Shown here piece by piece: positions 13,042 through 26,190 of a stretch of 64,000 nt of DNA. Position numbers and translations under genes: made by a program. The stretch's first letter is position 1; each line of letters opens with the position of its first letter. This DNA is from Codonopsis lanceolata. Lineage: Eukaryota > Streptophyta > Magnoliopsida > Asterales > Campanulaceae. Location: contig CM028382.1 in the NCBI GenBank assembly GCA_013146195.2, forward strand, positions 12,865,101 to 12,929,100, given 5' to 3'. The notes beneath the pieces are model-generated. The model had not been told where the DNA came from and did no database searches. It saw nothing but the letters and a program-made list of their open reading frames with translations.

Positions 13042-15000
13042 AAGCTTTGATCGTCCCGAGCAAAGAGAGATATGGATTATGGAGAAGCTCAAGACAACGA
13101 TGGAATGAAGAAGGCACTCAATCAAGATCCCACATGCATTACCATGAAAGAAATCAAACTTAAGATTATAAAAATGCATAACCAAGGTATGATGTGATTT
13201 CAATGCTAGCAAACTTTCCTCAAACACTTACTTAAAAACATGAAGCACAAGCCCATGACTAAATAGCATCACTCTAGCTAGGATTGAACGTTCAATGAGA
13301 TACCAAGCATGAGCCATGAAACCGAAAGAGATATATACTTCACAAGGCAAAAACTCATGGCATGACAATATCAATAGGACTTTTGCAAAGCTTGTAACTT
13401 TAGGCCAAGGTTGAGCTACAAATTAATAGAAGGAAATCAAGACAAGAGAGCACAAGTGAAACCTTCAAAATCATACTCAAGTCTAACTTCATGAAACAAC
13501 ATACTTCATCATAACTCACCATTCTTCTCAACAACCCCCAAACTTAGCTTCTTCTTTCTGTCTTTTTCTTTTTTTTTTCTTTTTTTTTCTTATATCAAGA
13601 ACTTGGGGTTGAGAGTATATCAAACTACCACAAATGATTTTTTTCATCCCACAATTCCCCTCTTTGAATAACTGTAAAGCACAAATGGATCATAATTTTG
13701 GGTTGCCCTTCACTTTTGAAATTTTTTTTTATACAAGGGCCCCTTTTTACAAGATAAACAACCCCCAACTTATCAACCAAAATTAAAAACCACACCACAC
13801 CAATATATGAAGAACAACACTTCCATGAAGCTCACATTCCCTCCAAGACATAAAATTAGAAATTCATTTCACAAAGTGCTCTCTCAAAGGGTTGGATAAA
13901 GTGTATAGGTTCATGGGATAAGTCAATGTAGGTGATCAAAATGAAGGCGAATGGGGGTCATTGTGTGCTCTTGCACACACCATTCTTTCATTAAGGCTCA
14001 AATGGGACACTAGGGATTTAATGTGAACATGGGTAGGTAGATATGGCACAAACGAGTCAAACATGGCCTATATCATGCTATTGTCATACTCACAAACCAA
14101 GCTATTCATCAATCTCAAGATCATCTAACGGAATCAAAACTCACAACAAGATATTCATAACACATGCACAACCAAAGCTAGAGCTTAGCTTAAAAAAAAT
14201 TATCAAGAGATCCACACATGGGCACTATTTAACATGAATGAGGGAAAGCTAGCACAAAAATAACAAAATATCTTCAAGTATGCATATAATAATCTCAAGG
14301 CCAAATCCAAGAAAATAATGCACATACAACTCAATGAGCACCAAAGTGATGAGATGAATGATCAAAGCATAATTAATGGGGCCCAAACTAGCTTGAAATT
14401 TTCTAAAAGTTTTCAAAATTTTCTCAAAAATCGAGGGCAAAAATAATGTAAACCCCACCCCTAAACTTAGAACCGAACATTGCCCTCAATGTTCATAAGC
14501 ATACCAAGGCAAGGCAACAATCACTACAACCCCATGAAAAGCAAATAAAAAGAAAAACATTTTTGCGAGGGGACACTATATACACCTCCCTATAAACTAG
14601 GGGTGGCAATGTCTGGCACGGCACGTTAGCACGAACCAATAAGGCACGATTATAAAACACGATTACAGAGACAAATGGCACGATAAGCCCAAAGACCGAC
14701 AACACGAAACACCCATACCTAAAGGCACGAAATTGTTAATATATTCAAATTCATATTTATTGTTGTATTTATGATCAAATAAGATAGATAATATTAAAAC
14801 ACGATAATGAGGCACGAATACGACACGATAACACGAATTGCCACCCCTACTATAAACCCACAAACTCGGGAGGGCTTCAAAAAGCGACACATGCATATAA
14901 ATACAAAAGCTATAAAAACAAATAAATGAAAAGAGAGGAAAGAGAAAACCGGTGTGAGTAGTTCTAATTTAAAGTCTTTAGCTTGACTTTCTTGCTCACA
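13042..15000 (-). other. Athila 3' non-coding region, left arm
   Basis: This lies between the pol stop and the PPT. No open frame with family similarity is visible, although Athila-type elements often have an extra ORF or env-like remnant here. It contains T-rich runs near 13565-13595 and the MITE at 14598-14849. It matches 39304-40945 in the right arm with visibly more substitutions than the pol region. Confidence 0.75.
14598..14849. mobile_element. hAT-type MITE present only in left arm
   Basis: The 252-bp element has perfect 13-bp terminal inverted repeats (TAGGGGTGGCAAT ... ATTGCCACCCCTA). It is flanked by an 8-bp target duplication CTATAAAC (14590-14597 and 14850-14857), the hAT signature. 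The corresponding right-arm site near 39440-39460 has a single CTATAAAC (reverse complement GTTTATAG) and no element, so the right arm is the empty site. It has no coding capacity. A relative lies at about 46911-47605. Confidence 0.93.
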
Positions 15001-16480
15001 TCATTGTGTTTCCGGATCGTTGAGGAGGATGGAATGTTCTTTATTTTGCAATTCACCACCCAAATATGCCTTTAAGCGTTGACCATTGACTTTGAATGTT
15101 GATTGGGTAGCATCATCTTTCACTTCCACCGCCTCCATGAGGGAAACGGAAACAACCGAAAATGGTCCCGACCATCGGATTTGAGCTTGCCCTAAAGAGT
15201 CTCAACCTTGAGTTGTATAAGAGCACTTGTTTCCTGATGAAAAGATCTTGGCAAAATGTGCTTGTCATGCCACTTTTCGTTTCGCTTCCTTATACAATTT
15301 TACATTGTCATAGGCTCTTTGTCTAAGCTCTTCCAACTCTTCCAATTGCAATAATCTCTTCTCACCGGCGGCCTTGAAGTCAAAATTGAGCTTTGGATAG
15401 CCCAATATGCCTTATGCTCTAGTTCTACCGGAGATGGCAAGACTTTCCAAACACCATTTGATACTGAGTCATCCCAATAGGAGTCTTGAATGTGGTCCGA
15501 ATTGCCCAAAGTGAGTCATCAAGCTTTTGGGACCAATCCTTGCGATTTGGGTTCACCACTTTTTCAAGCACCCGCTTGATCTCTATTAGTCACCTCCACT
15601 TGCCCACTTGTTTGAGGATGGTAGGTCATGGCTACTTTGTGCTTCACTCCATATTTTGCTAGAATTCCATCGAACAACCGGTTGCAAAATGAGAGCCTCC
15701 ATCACTAATGATAACTCGGGGGTTCCAAAATGTGAACACATTCTTTTGCAAGAACTTGGTTACCACCCCGGCATCATTCGTGGGGAGGGCTGGCTTCAAC
15801 CCATTTTGAGACATAATCAACGGCAACCAAGATGTATAAATTTCCGAATGAAGGAGTGAATGGTCCCATGAAATCTATCCCCAAACATCGAAGACTTCAA
15901 CTTCAAGAATCCCTTGTGCGAAGTGGCATCTCATGGCGGCGAAATGTTTCCTGTTCTTTGGCAACGATCACATCTTAACAAATTCAAGCATCCTCATGAG
16001 CATCCTTGAGAAGGCCAAAAGAAACCCGATTGCAAGACTTTACAAGCCGTCCGAGATCCACTAAAGTGGCCACCATAAGGAGAAGAATGACAATGGATCA
16101 ATACCGCAATTTGCTCCTCCAAAGGAACACATCTCCGAAGTACTTGATCTTTCCCCAATTTGAATAAATAGGGCTCCTCCCAAACATATTGCTTGACATC
16201 ATGGAGAAATTTCTTCCTTTGAGATGAAGAGAAATCCGAGGGATAATGTTGCTCACAATGTAATTGACATAATCCGCACTCATGGAACCGTGGCATAAGA
16301 GATAGAAAATAAGCTTTCATCCGAAAGTCTTCTTTGATAGGAGATGGAGAAGAGATTCCATCTTGCTCAAGTCTAGATAAATGATCCGCTACCACATTCT
16401 CTGTTCCCTTCTTGTCACGAATTTCAATGTCAAATTCTTGAGTAGAAGCACCCACCGAATCAATCGGGCTTAACATCCTT
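15001..16480 (-). pseudogene. Athila integrase, left arm, multiply frameshifted
   Basis: The stop codon is at 15001-15003. Upstream on the minus strand lie integrase parts: the zinc-finger region (LIHCHSSPYGGHFSGSRTACKVLQSGFFWPS) at about 16100-16000, catalytic segments around 15850-15600 and the C-terminal domain around 15500-15050. Small indels put the parts in different frames. At 15801-15803 the Trp codon before VEA is intact, whereas the right arm has TGA there. It matches the better-preserved right-arm integrase at 38000-39303. Confidence 0.8.
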
Positions 16481-17650
16481 CTTGGCGAAGAGATACTTAA
16501 TCGCCGAATGATCGGTGTACACAATAACCCTCGAACCAATGAGATATGCCCGAAACTTGTCAAACGTAAAAGACAATGGCAAGAAACTCTTTCTCCGTTG
16601 TTGCATAATTAAGTTGAGCATCATTGAGAGTCTTGCTTGCATAATACACCGCATGAAAGATTCTTGTCTCGTTGACCCAAAACCGCCCCAATGGCATAGT
16701 CACTAGCATCACTAGCATCACACACTCAAACGACAAGGACCAATCGGGAGCCATGATAATTGAGCCGACACCAATTTTTCCTTTAATGCTTCAAAAGCTT
16801 TCAAGTAATCTTCATCAAACTCAAAAGTAGCATCCTTCTCCAAAAGATTGCATAAAGGCTTAGCAATTTTGGAGAAGTCTTTGATAAATCGGCGATAGAA
16901 TCCCGCATGCCCAAGAAAGCTTCGAATACCTTTCACATTTGTTGGAGGAGGAGTTTTTCAATAACTCAATCTTGGCACGATCCACCTCTATACCCTTGGA
17001 AGAAATTTTATGCCCAAGAACAATACCTTCATTCACCATGAAATGGCATTTTTCTCAATTTAAGACAAGATTCACCTCCTTGCACCTTTCAAGCACCTTG
17101 GTGAGATTCCTAAGCAACTATCGAAATTATCCCCAAATACCGAAAAGTCATCCATGAAAATCTCAATTTCTTTTCCACCATATCCGAAAAAATGGCCATC
17201 ATGCATCGTTGAAAGTTGGAGCATTGCACAAACCAAATGGCATCCGCCCGGAAAGCAAAAGTACCATACGGGCAAGTGAAGGTAGTTTTTTCTTGATCTT
17301 CGGGAGCTATAGAAATTTGGAGATAGCCCGAGAACCCATCAAGAAAACAATAGAAGTCATGTGCCGCCAATCTATCCAACATTTGATCAAGAAAAGGAAG
17401 AGGAAAATGATCTTTCCTTGTTGCTTTGTTGAGCCGTCGAAAATCCATACATACTCTCCATCCCACCACTTGTCTTGTAGGAATAAGCTCATCATCTTCA
17501 TTTGGAATCACGGTTATCCCACCTCTTTTTGGCACACATTGGATGGGACTAACCCAAGGACTATTGGAAATCGGGCATCAAGCCACTTGATAATCTCCTT
17601 CTTAACCACTTCTTTGAGTTGAGGGTAAAGACGTCTTTGAGCTTCAATTG
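16481..17650 (-). pseudogene. Athila RT and RNase H, left arm, broken
   Basis: Minus-strand RT blocks are VCMDFRRLNKATRKDHFPLPF, then DFYCFLDGFSGYLQISIAPED and the FAFRADAIWF region where a small indel shifts the frame. The expected FMDD box lies in a displaced frame near 17155. RNase H parts (RAYLIGSRVIVYTDHSAIKYLFAKKD) lie at about 16570-16470. A TGA in place of Trp at 17055-17057 is shared with the right arm at 37235-37237, so it predates the duplication. Extra indels here are private to the left arm. Confidence 0.82.
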
Positions 17651-18216
17651 AAGGTTTGGCCTCATTCTCAAGGTGAATCTTGTGCATGCAAATAGAAGGG
17701 CTTATCCCCTTAATATCTCAAAGAGACCATCCGATAGCTCCCATATTATCTTTCAACACCCTCACCAATTTTTCTTCTTGGAGATGGGAGAGATTAAAAG
17801 AAATAATCACCGAAAGTGTCTCATTCTTGCCCAAGAATACATACTTCATGTGTGGTGGGAGAGGCTTCAATTCAAGAAGAGGAGGCTCGATAATTGAAGG
17901 CTTCAATTGATTGCATGTCTCCTTTGATAGATCAAGAGATTCCCTTGGAGCTTTCACATATCTACCTTGCAAGGAAAACTTGTCACAAGATATGAAATTC
18001 ACATTTTCATCACAAGTTAATTCATTGTTGTGTTCAAGTGTAGAATCATGCAAAGAATTGGAATAACAATGAAGATTTTTATCAAAAGGATATTTGGGAT
18101 GAATGTCTTGGAAGACTTCATCCACACATTTGTCAATCACATCAACTCTTGAACATTCTTCCACTTCCCCGGGATATTTCATGGCTTTTTAAAGACATTG
18201 AAGGTGACTTCGATCA
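17651..18216 (-). pseudogene. Athila pol spacer between protease and RT, left arm
   Basis: A 154-codon frame (18182 to 17718) begins MKYPGEVEECSRVDVID and ends near MGAIGWSL. It differs from the right-arm copy by one residue (P versus S in the LKPLP-HMKYV segment). It is the protease-RT linker typical of Athila pol. The protease side is cut by the solo LTR insertion. Confidence 0.8.
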
Positions 18217-20574
18217 TGCAACCGTAACACCCCTGATTCTCGACTCGATCACCAGTCAAACAGACAATGCCGAGAGCATCAGCAAAATGAACTTGCCGCA
18301 GGTCCGTGCGCCAAAAACATATGTGAGGCGCCCGCCGTTATTTCAAGCAAGGTCGGGTTGCACCTACGGAATTTTTCTATGTTTTGCTGTTTTACGAATT
18401 TTGCTCCTAAACACCTATTCAAAACCTTTTCTAAACCCCACCTAAACCTCCTTAACCCTCCTTACTTATGTACTAACATCTCTAACTAGTTTTAAGGGTG
18501 GATTAAGAGAGCTCTAATGATCATTTAACCCACAAAAATCTGATTTTAAAGAGACCACAAGGTCTTGACACTTGTCCCACTCACTTGTTGACCATTCTTA
18601 AGCCACAAATCAGGTTGTAGACCTCATTTCTCTCCCTCACTCTCCATGAACGAAATTCCTCTTCTCTCAAGTTCTCCCATGGCTTCTTGAAGCTATCTTC
18701 TTCATCCTCCATGATCCTTCACTCATTTGCTCAAGCCACCTCCACAAGAAGTGAAGAACTTGAAGAGTAGATCATTTTCAACCGATTAGTTTTCTCATTT
18801 GCTTTCTTTGGTGTAGAAAACAAGTAAGTTACTTCTCTTCTTCTTCTTTTTTAGTTCTCATTGACCCTAAGGAAACAAAGCTTATGATGTATGAGGTCAA
18901 TGAGGACACATAATTGCTTCCTATGCCTTCTACTTGCATTTTGAAAATATGAACTTGCTAGGAGCATGTATAGGATGATTTCTTGCCTATGAAAGTTTAT
19001 AATACTCTTTCATCTTGACTAATTGAGGTTTTGAACATGTTAGAAACATGTATTATATGTGTTGCTTGAATAAGTGCAATATGTGAATGCCCTAATTTGA
19101 GCCTACATGATATGTTGTTATGCTATTATGTGTTCTATCCTATAAAATGAACTTAATGATGAATATGAATCACATTGCAATGCCTTGGTGAATTTACAAC
19201 CTTGTTGAACTTAGGAATGGCCTAGGTTGGGTTATGAAGCACATAGCTTCAATTTCTCCAAAATTGGGAATTTAGAGAAAAGACTCAACGGAGTCGACTC
19301 TAGGGAAGATTTGAACATGTTGAACCCTAATTTCAATCCCTACGAAGTTTGGACACCGTTTGATTGGGTTTACTCAAATATGAGTTTGGTTTAATTGTTT
19401 GAAACAAGTTGTTATGAAGATTGGTTTTGAGCAATTAATTGCCTTGACATGAATTATTGTAGAGATTTATACCCTACTTGGTCGGTCGAGTTCGCTCTTG
19501 TCGAATTCGATCATTATTTGGTCTTGACGAATAAACATCTACTTGTGCATTGCATTAAGTCCAGCTGGCACTATTTGGTTTGATTTTTATGTCAGGGTAG
19601 GACGATGTATAACCTTCACGAATTGAGAGATTCGTGCTCGCTATGGATCGCCGCACCTGGGACCTCACACACACCTCCACTGTGGGCCGCAGTGGGGAAG
19701 TAGCCCCTTTGCCGTATCAATACGTGCCGCATTGGCTTGCTAATGAAATCGAGTAGGTTCTCGGTATGAGTCGATGAAGTCACAAAACATCGATGGCACG
19801 AACCAGTAACAAAAGTTTATTGCAGGAGCTACGAAGCGGCCGTGACTATATCATATCCTACTTGTATGATTTATTTTCCCGCACTTATGTGAATAATGTG
19901 CTAAGTGCTATATGAAGAACATGAGCCATAATTGTGATAAATGTCATGCTATAACATGAACATGCATTTTTTTAGTAACTTACTAAGTCTTTCGACTTAC
20001 CCTATTTGTTTGCTTTGTTTTCCTTAGATCCGAGCACAGGAGACGGTTCACGCTAGATTCGCCATATCACGTTTGGTTGCTTGTGAGTTCAAGGTTGCTC
20101 CTTTGGGACTTTTGGTAGTTAGTCTTTTATTTTTGGCAAGGACGTTGGGAAGCAAGTCATCTAGACTTGACTTTGGGGATTTTGTTGTTGTAGTAACTTA
20201 ATGACTTAATACTTAAAATCTTTTGTATGCCGACTTATATGTCGAGCTTGTTTATATGTTAATGGTTCGCTACAGTTTCTTCCGCTAAAGCTCTTTTAAA
20301 TATTATTGTTGTTGTGTCTCCGGCATGTTGTGGCCGTTGAGGTTTTTATAAGCATGTGTTTAAATTGTAGGAGTAGTTGTTGGGTTCCGGCTGTAACGTC
20401 GCCGATGACTTGTTTATTTAAAGTTATTTTCCGGCCAAGTGTAGCCGAGTTGTTAATTGTATGCGATGTTGCGCCACATGAATTTTATAATCCTACTTGC
20501 GCATGCTTGTATCTTGCCTATTTGGACGGCACGACTCGGGATCTCGCATTGGGGTTCGGTCGGTGTCACATGCA
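18217..20574. mobile_element. Solo LTR inserted in Athila pol, left arm
   Basis: The LTR spans about 18222-20569. The inner end reads GGTGTCACA then TGCAC; the outer end is decayed (TGCAA, CCGTAACACCCC). It corresponds to 33297-36065 but is about 420 bp shorter, because a segment near 18240-18355 is deleted and rearranged. No internal retrotransposon sequence remains, so it is a solo LTR of a long-LTR gypsy family (TGTRACA.CCCG termini, Tekay-like by inference). Confidence 0.8.
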
Positions 20575-20675
20575 CTCATAGTAAGTTCTCCTTTTGCCAC
20601 ATCAATTAAGGTCCTCCCGGTTGCCAAGAAAGGTCTTCCAAGAATAACTGGCACCTCACAATCCTCTTCCATGTC
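20575..20675 (-). pseudogene. Athila protease C-terminal scrap, left arm
   Basis: The minus strand encodes MEEDCEVPVILGRPFLATG and then RTLIDVAKGELTM, the post-active-site block of Athila protease (the ILGRPFL motif). It is bounded on one side by the solo LTR and on the other by the poly(A) end of a LINE, so the DTGA-containing part is missing. Confidence 0.85.
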
Positions 20676-22003
20676 TTTTTTTTTTGGGAAACAGGGACGG
20701 CACCCTGCAGGATTTATTAATAAAAGAAAAAGATACATACATGAGGGGACAACCAGCCTGGCCCTTATAAATGGGAGGACGGAGGAGCGACCTCGAAAGC
20801 GAAATAACAACAATAAGAAGGAAACCCGAACATTAATGTTTACGGAAAGAATAAAGACCTAAAGCATCATGTTGGAGCGCACGGCGAACCTCGTTTGGGA
20901 GCTGAGAAACCATGTTAAAATCCTTGTCAATACAAGTCTGATGATCTAAGAAAGCAAGACGATCTGCAACTGAATTCCCCTCGCGGAAGATGTGATGAAT
21001 CTCGTAGTTACCCAAAAGGACCAAACATCGTCTGAGATCATACATAAAAAGCCAGGGGCAACCTTGACGACCCGTAATTGCCATGACCACCATCTTAGAA
21101 TCTACCTCCACCATAACCTTATCAAAATTCAAATTACGGCACAACAATAAACCATCATGAAGAGCTTGAAATTCAGCACTAGTATTGGTCTCAGGACCAT
21201 AATACCGTGAGAAACTGGTTATAAAAAAACCCTTAAAGTCACGAATTACACCCCACTCGTAGCAATGCCCCTATAGAAGATCCATCTGTATTAAGCTTGA
21301 CATAAGAAGTAGGAGGGGGAAGCTATCGAATCCAACTTACTTTCATCATATTCAGCTTTCTAACAGGCAGGTTCAAAATTTGAAGACAATTCATACCCAT
21401 AGCCGTGCAGGAAACTTTCGGATTGAAGACACACATAACATCTTTTAAGCCATGTAAGATCTGTTTGTACATCAAATCCTTGGACATGGGAACATTGTCA
21501 AAGTTGCTAGACAGAGGCTTTCGGATGACCCAACAATCGTAAAGAAGAGTCCTATTTGCACGACCCCAAAGCGAGTGCGGTGAGACTCCTTCAATCAGTG
21601 CGAGCAGGATGGGCAATAGACGAATAACTATTAATTTTGTTGAAGGGACGAGCCAACCTGCTCCATAATTCAATAGCTACTTCTGAACGGAGAAAAAGAT
21701 GGCCTATGGATTCACGGTCATGATTGTTCGTGCGGCAAACACAACGGGAGACAACTTAGGCACATTGCGGGATTGAAGGCGTAAATCAACGGGGAATAGC
21801 CCCATAAAAAGTTTCGACCAAAAGCACTTATTTTTCGTGGGGATCCAAGGTTGCCATATACGTTTAGCCCGATAGAGAACATGATCGGAGATCGTGAAAT
21901 TCGATGAGGCTTTAGAATCAAAATTACGGAGGGCGTCTTGCAAAACCGTAACTTATCTGGAATATTCTCAGTCAGGCTTATATGCAAGATGTCACGATGA
22001 TGT
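20676..22003 (-). mobile_element. 5'-truncated LINE with RNase H domain, left arm
   Basis: The minus-strand LINE ends in a poly(A) tail seen as T(10) at 20676-20685. It carries a 104-codon RNase H-like segment (VMVEVDSKMVVMAITG, then EIHHIFREGNSVADRLAF) at 21147-20833, identical in the right arm. Upstream are fragments of a zinc-finger RT C-terminal region in several frames at 21990-21320. RT itself and endonuclease are absent, so insertion was strongly 5' truncated. The far side is fused to the tandem array. Confidence 0.85.
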
Positions 22004-24965
22004 TGTACTGGGACAATGCACTACTATAGACCATTATAACGTCAAAATACATTACGCCTATTGGCGAAATGGTATAATGGACAACTATTGACTATTATAT
22101 CATCAAAATATGTTACGCCTAAAGTCGAAAAGGAATAATAGACTACTATGGACCATTATAAGATCAAAACAAGTTACGCTAATCTTTGAAATGACATAAT
22201 GAATAACTATGAACCATTATAACTTCAAAATACGTTACGCCCAATCACGAAATGATATAATGGACTACTCGAACCATTATAACATCAAAATACATGGCGT
22301 AACAACGAAATGGTATAATGGAATACTATGGACCATTATAGCATCTATATACATTACGGCGTAATAGCGAAAGGTATAACGGATTACTATGGACTATTAT
22401 AACATTAATATACATTACACCTATTAGCGAAATGGTATAAAGGTTTACTATGGACCATTATAACTTCAAAATACATTATGCCTAATGGCAAAAATATATA
22501 ACGGACTAATATGAACCATTTTAACATCAAAATACATTACAACTAATGGCGAAATGAGATAATGGACTACTATGGACCATTATAGCATAAAAATATGTTA
22601 CGCCTAATGGCAAAATCATATAATGGACTAATATTGACCATTATAACATCAAAATACGTTACGCCTAATGCGAAATTCTATAATGGACTACTATTGACCT
22701 TTATAACATCATAATATGTTACGCCTAAGGCTGAAATGGTATAATGGACAACTATTGACTATTATAACATCAAAATACGTTGCGTCTAAAGCCGAAATGG
22801 AATAATGGACTACTATGAACCATTAAAATATCAAAATACGTTACAGTTAACATCGGAATGGTATAATGGATCACTATGGACCATTTTAACATCAAAATAC
22901 GTTACACCCAAAGCCGAAACATTATAATGGACTACTATGGACCATTATAACATGAAAATACATTACATCTAATGGTGAAATGGTATAATGGACAACTATG
23001 AACCATTATAGCATCAAAATACGTTATGCCTAATGGCGAAATGGTATAATGTACTACTATAGACCATTCTAACATCAAAATATGTTACGCCCAATGCGGA
23101 AATTGTATAATGACCACAGACCATTAAAACATCGATATATGTTACGCCTAATGGCAAAATGGTATAATGGACTACTATGAACCATCATAACATCAAAATA
23201 CGCTACATCTAATTCTAAAATCATATAATGGACTACTATTGACCATTATAGCATCAAAATACGTTATGCCTAATGCAGAAATGGTATAATGAATTACAAT
23301 GGACCATTATAAAATCAAAATACGTTATGCCGAATGGCGAAATGGTATAATGGACAACTATTGACTACTATAACATCAAAATAAGTTACGCCTAAAGCCG
23401 AAATGGTAGAATGGACAATTATGGACCAATATAACATCAAAATACATTACGCCTAATGCCCAAATTGTTATGCTCAATAGCGAAATGTTATAACGGACTA
23501 ATATGGACCATTATAACATCAAAATACATTACAGTTAACACCGAAATGGTATAATGGACTATTATGGACCATTATAACATCAAAATATCTTACACCTAAT
23601 GCGGAAATGTTATAATGGCCTACTATAGACCCATTAAAACATCAATATATGATACGCCTAATGATGAAATGATATAATGGACTACTATGGACCATTATAG
23701 CAACAAAATATGTTACTCTAATGATGAAATGGAATAATGGACTATTATGGACCATTATAACATAAAAATAAGTTACGCCTAATGGAGAGGGTATAATGGA
23801 CTACTATGAACCATTATAAGATCAAAATACGTTACAACTAATGCCAAAATTGTATAATGGACTACTATTGACCATTGTAGCATCAAAATACGTTACGCCT
23901 AATGTCGAAATGGTAATGCACTACAATGGAACATTATAACATCAAAATACATTACGCCTAATGGCAAAAATGGTATAATGGACAACTATTAACTATTATA
24001 GCATCAAAATACGATACACCTAATATCGAAATGGTATGTTTGACTAATATGGACCATTATAACATCAAAAAACGTTATGCCTAATGACGAAATGGTATAA
24101 TGGACTACTATGGACCATTATAACATCAAAATAAGTTACACATAATGCCAAAATTGTAAAATGGAGTACTATGGACCATTATAAAATACAAATACGTTAC
24201 GCCCAATCCCGAAATGATATAATGGACTATTCGGACCATTATAACATCAAAATATGTTACGCCTAATGGCAAAATGGTACAATGAACTTCTATGGACCAT
24301 TATAACATCCAAATACATTACGCCTAATGGCGAAATGGTATAATGGATTACTATGGACCATTATAAGATCAATATACATTACACCTATTGACGAAATGGT
24401 GTAATGGATTACTATGGACCATTATAACATTCAAATACGTTACGCCTAATAGTGAAATGGTATAATGGAATAATACGGACTATTATAGCATCAAAATGCG
24501 TTATGCCTAATGGCGAAATGGTAAACTGGACTACTATGGACCATTCCAACATCAAAATATGTTACGCGTAATGCGGAAATGGTATAATGGCCTACTATGG
24601 ACCATTAAAACATCAATATATGTTATGCCTAATGAAGAAATGGTATAATGGACTACTATGGACCATTATTGCAACAAAATACGTTACACCTAATAATGAA
24701 ATGGAATAATGGACTATTATGGACCATTATAACATAAAAATAAGTTACGCCTAATGCCGAAAGGGTATAATGGACTACTATGGACCATTATAACATCAAA
24801 ATACGTTACGCCTAATACCGAAATTGTATAATAGACTACTATTGACCAATATAATATTAAAATAAATTACGCCCAATGCTAAAATGGTATAATGGACTAC
24901 TATGGACCATTATAACTTACAAATACGTTACACCTAATGGAGAAATGAGATAATGGACTACTATG
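22004..24965. repeat. Tandem array of 61-bp units, left arm
   Basis: About 48 AT-rich units follow each other with a period near 61 bp. A typical unit contains TATAATGG, an 11-base spacer, CCATTATA, then ACATCAAAATACGTTACGCC and a TAATGGCGAAATGG-like part. The TATAATGG/CCATTATA pair forms a possible hairpin in nearly every unit. Units vary by substitutions. Blocks around 23619 and 24591 share rare variants, suggesting higher-order repetition. No coding potential. Confidence 0.93.
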
Positions 24966-26171
24966 TGTAGACACCCCAATTTCGTACCCCTGGTATGTGA
25001 CTGACATAAAATATCAAGAACTGTTAAAACTTAACAAATGTCAAGTTGCAGGAGTCAAAAATGCGAAAGGAAAAGCAGAATGCGCGAAACAATGAATTGC
25101 AGGGGGTAAAGTGGCAAATTTTGAAAGTTTTAAAAGGGCTTGGTGCCACACCAAGGCCCCCCCAGTGCCGCCAAGGGTACCTTGGCACCAATCATCTTTG
25201 TCTTGTTGCTCTCACAATTAAATGGTACAAGTCTGGCGCCGTACAAGCGGCGATGCACGGGGAAACAAATCGAAGAATTCGGTAGCGTCCTCGGTCTCTA
25301 CTATAAATAGAGACCCCGGCCTCTCATTTCACTCGTTCGGTTCTGCGATAGAAAAATCGCAGTGGCTACTTACGTGATTCCTCAGATAATATTAGTGCGA
25401 GAGGTGCGAGATAGGTGAGTGGAAGCCCTATAATCTCAAAGCCCGTCCAAACTCGCCAAATCAAAACCCATAGGTTATAAGTGATCCTAGCCTTGTTGTT
25501 AGGTATCCACCTCACTTCCCAGTCCAAAAATCCCAAAATAAGCCTTACTGCCCGAGTAACGAGCTAAAAAGTCAAAAACTAAGTCTAGGTTCCGCCCAAC
25601 CAAAAGGCCAAAACCTATCCAAATAAAGCTGTCACTCGCGAGTTGATAAGCCCAAACTTCAAAAATCAAGCAGTCATCCCCGGTTCAAAACAAAAGACTC
25701 CCTCTCCTGAAGGGCAGGCGAGCACTGCCGCTCTAAAGGTAATACCTTTAAGAGCGTATTTAATTTTATTTGTATTTTTGCCTTTTATTTATTTTTTCAA
25801 AAGTTGTTATTTAAATCCGCAATGTAGCCAATATAAGCCGTTGTCTTTGCCGGATTAGAATAAGAAAAAATTATGTAAAAAGGTTATAATGACCAAATAT
25901 TCTTAAATATGTGCGTAATTATTGGAAGGAGGCAATTTGCAGTCCGTAAATAATGTAGCCACGAATGTATCATTTAAATTTCCCTTGTCATAATAATACC
26001 TTATTTATTTGCTAGATAAATATAACAATGAGCATACTTGACCAAAAGCGTTTGAGACGAAAGGCGAGTTGGGTGCCTAGCACCTTCCCTAACTCGTAAC
26101 AGCCCCGAACCCGCTTTCTAAAATCTACGGTTTTCTTTTACGGTTTTCCTTTATTTTTGCCTTAAAATAAA
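24966..26171 (+). repeat. Ogre/Tat-like LTR inserted in the array, left arm
   Basis: It begins TGTAGACACCCC directly after an array unit and runs to a primer-binding-site-like GGTGGCGACTC at about 26173. Only one LTR and a short leader are present before the central solo LTR and the gap. It corresponds to 27713-28878 but with clearly more differences than the neighbouring array shows. No ORF of note. Confidence 0.75.
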
Positions 26172-26172
26172 G

Positions 26173-26190
26173 GTGGCGACTCTAAAACTT
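26173..26190 (+). other. Primer-binding site of Ogre-like element, left arm
   Basis: GGTGGCGACTCT resembles the TGGCGACTC... primer site of Ogre-type elements, usually assigned to tRNA-Arg. It lies directly after the LTR. Confidence 0.6.

Noticed and set aside
20306..20581. 91-codon frame in the solo LTR, also present in the other arm
   Set aside because: It lies in an LTR and crosses its terminus into the Athila protease. Identity between arms reflects duplication, not coding constraint.
22004..24965. Array considered as a CRISPR array
   Set aside because: The units are contiguous 61-bp tandem repeats without unique spacers or cas genes, in a plant genome.
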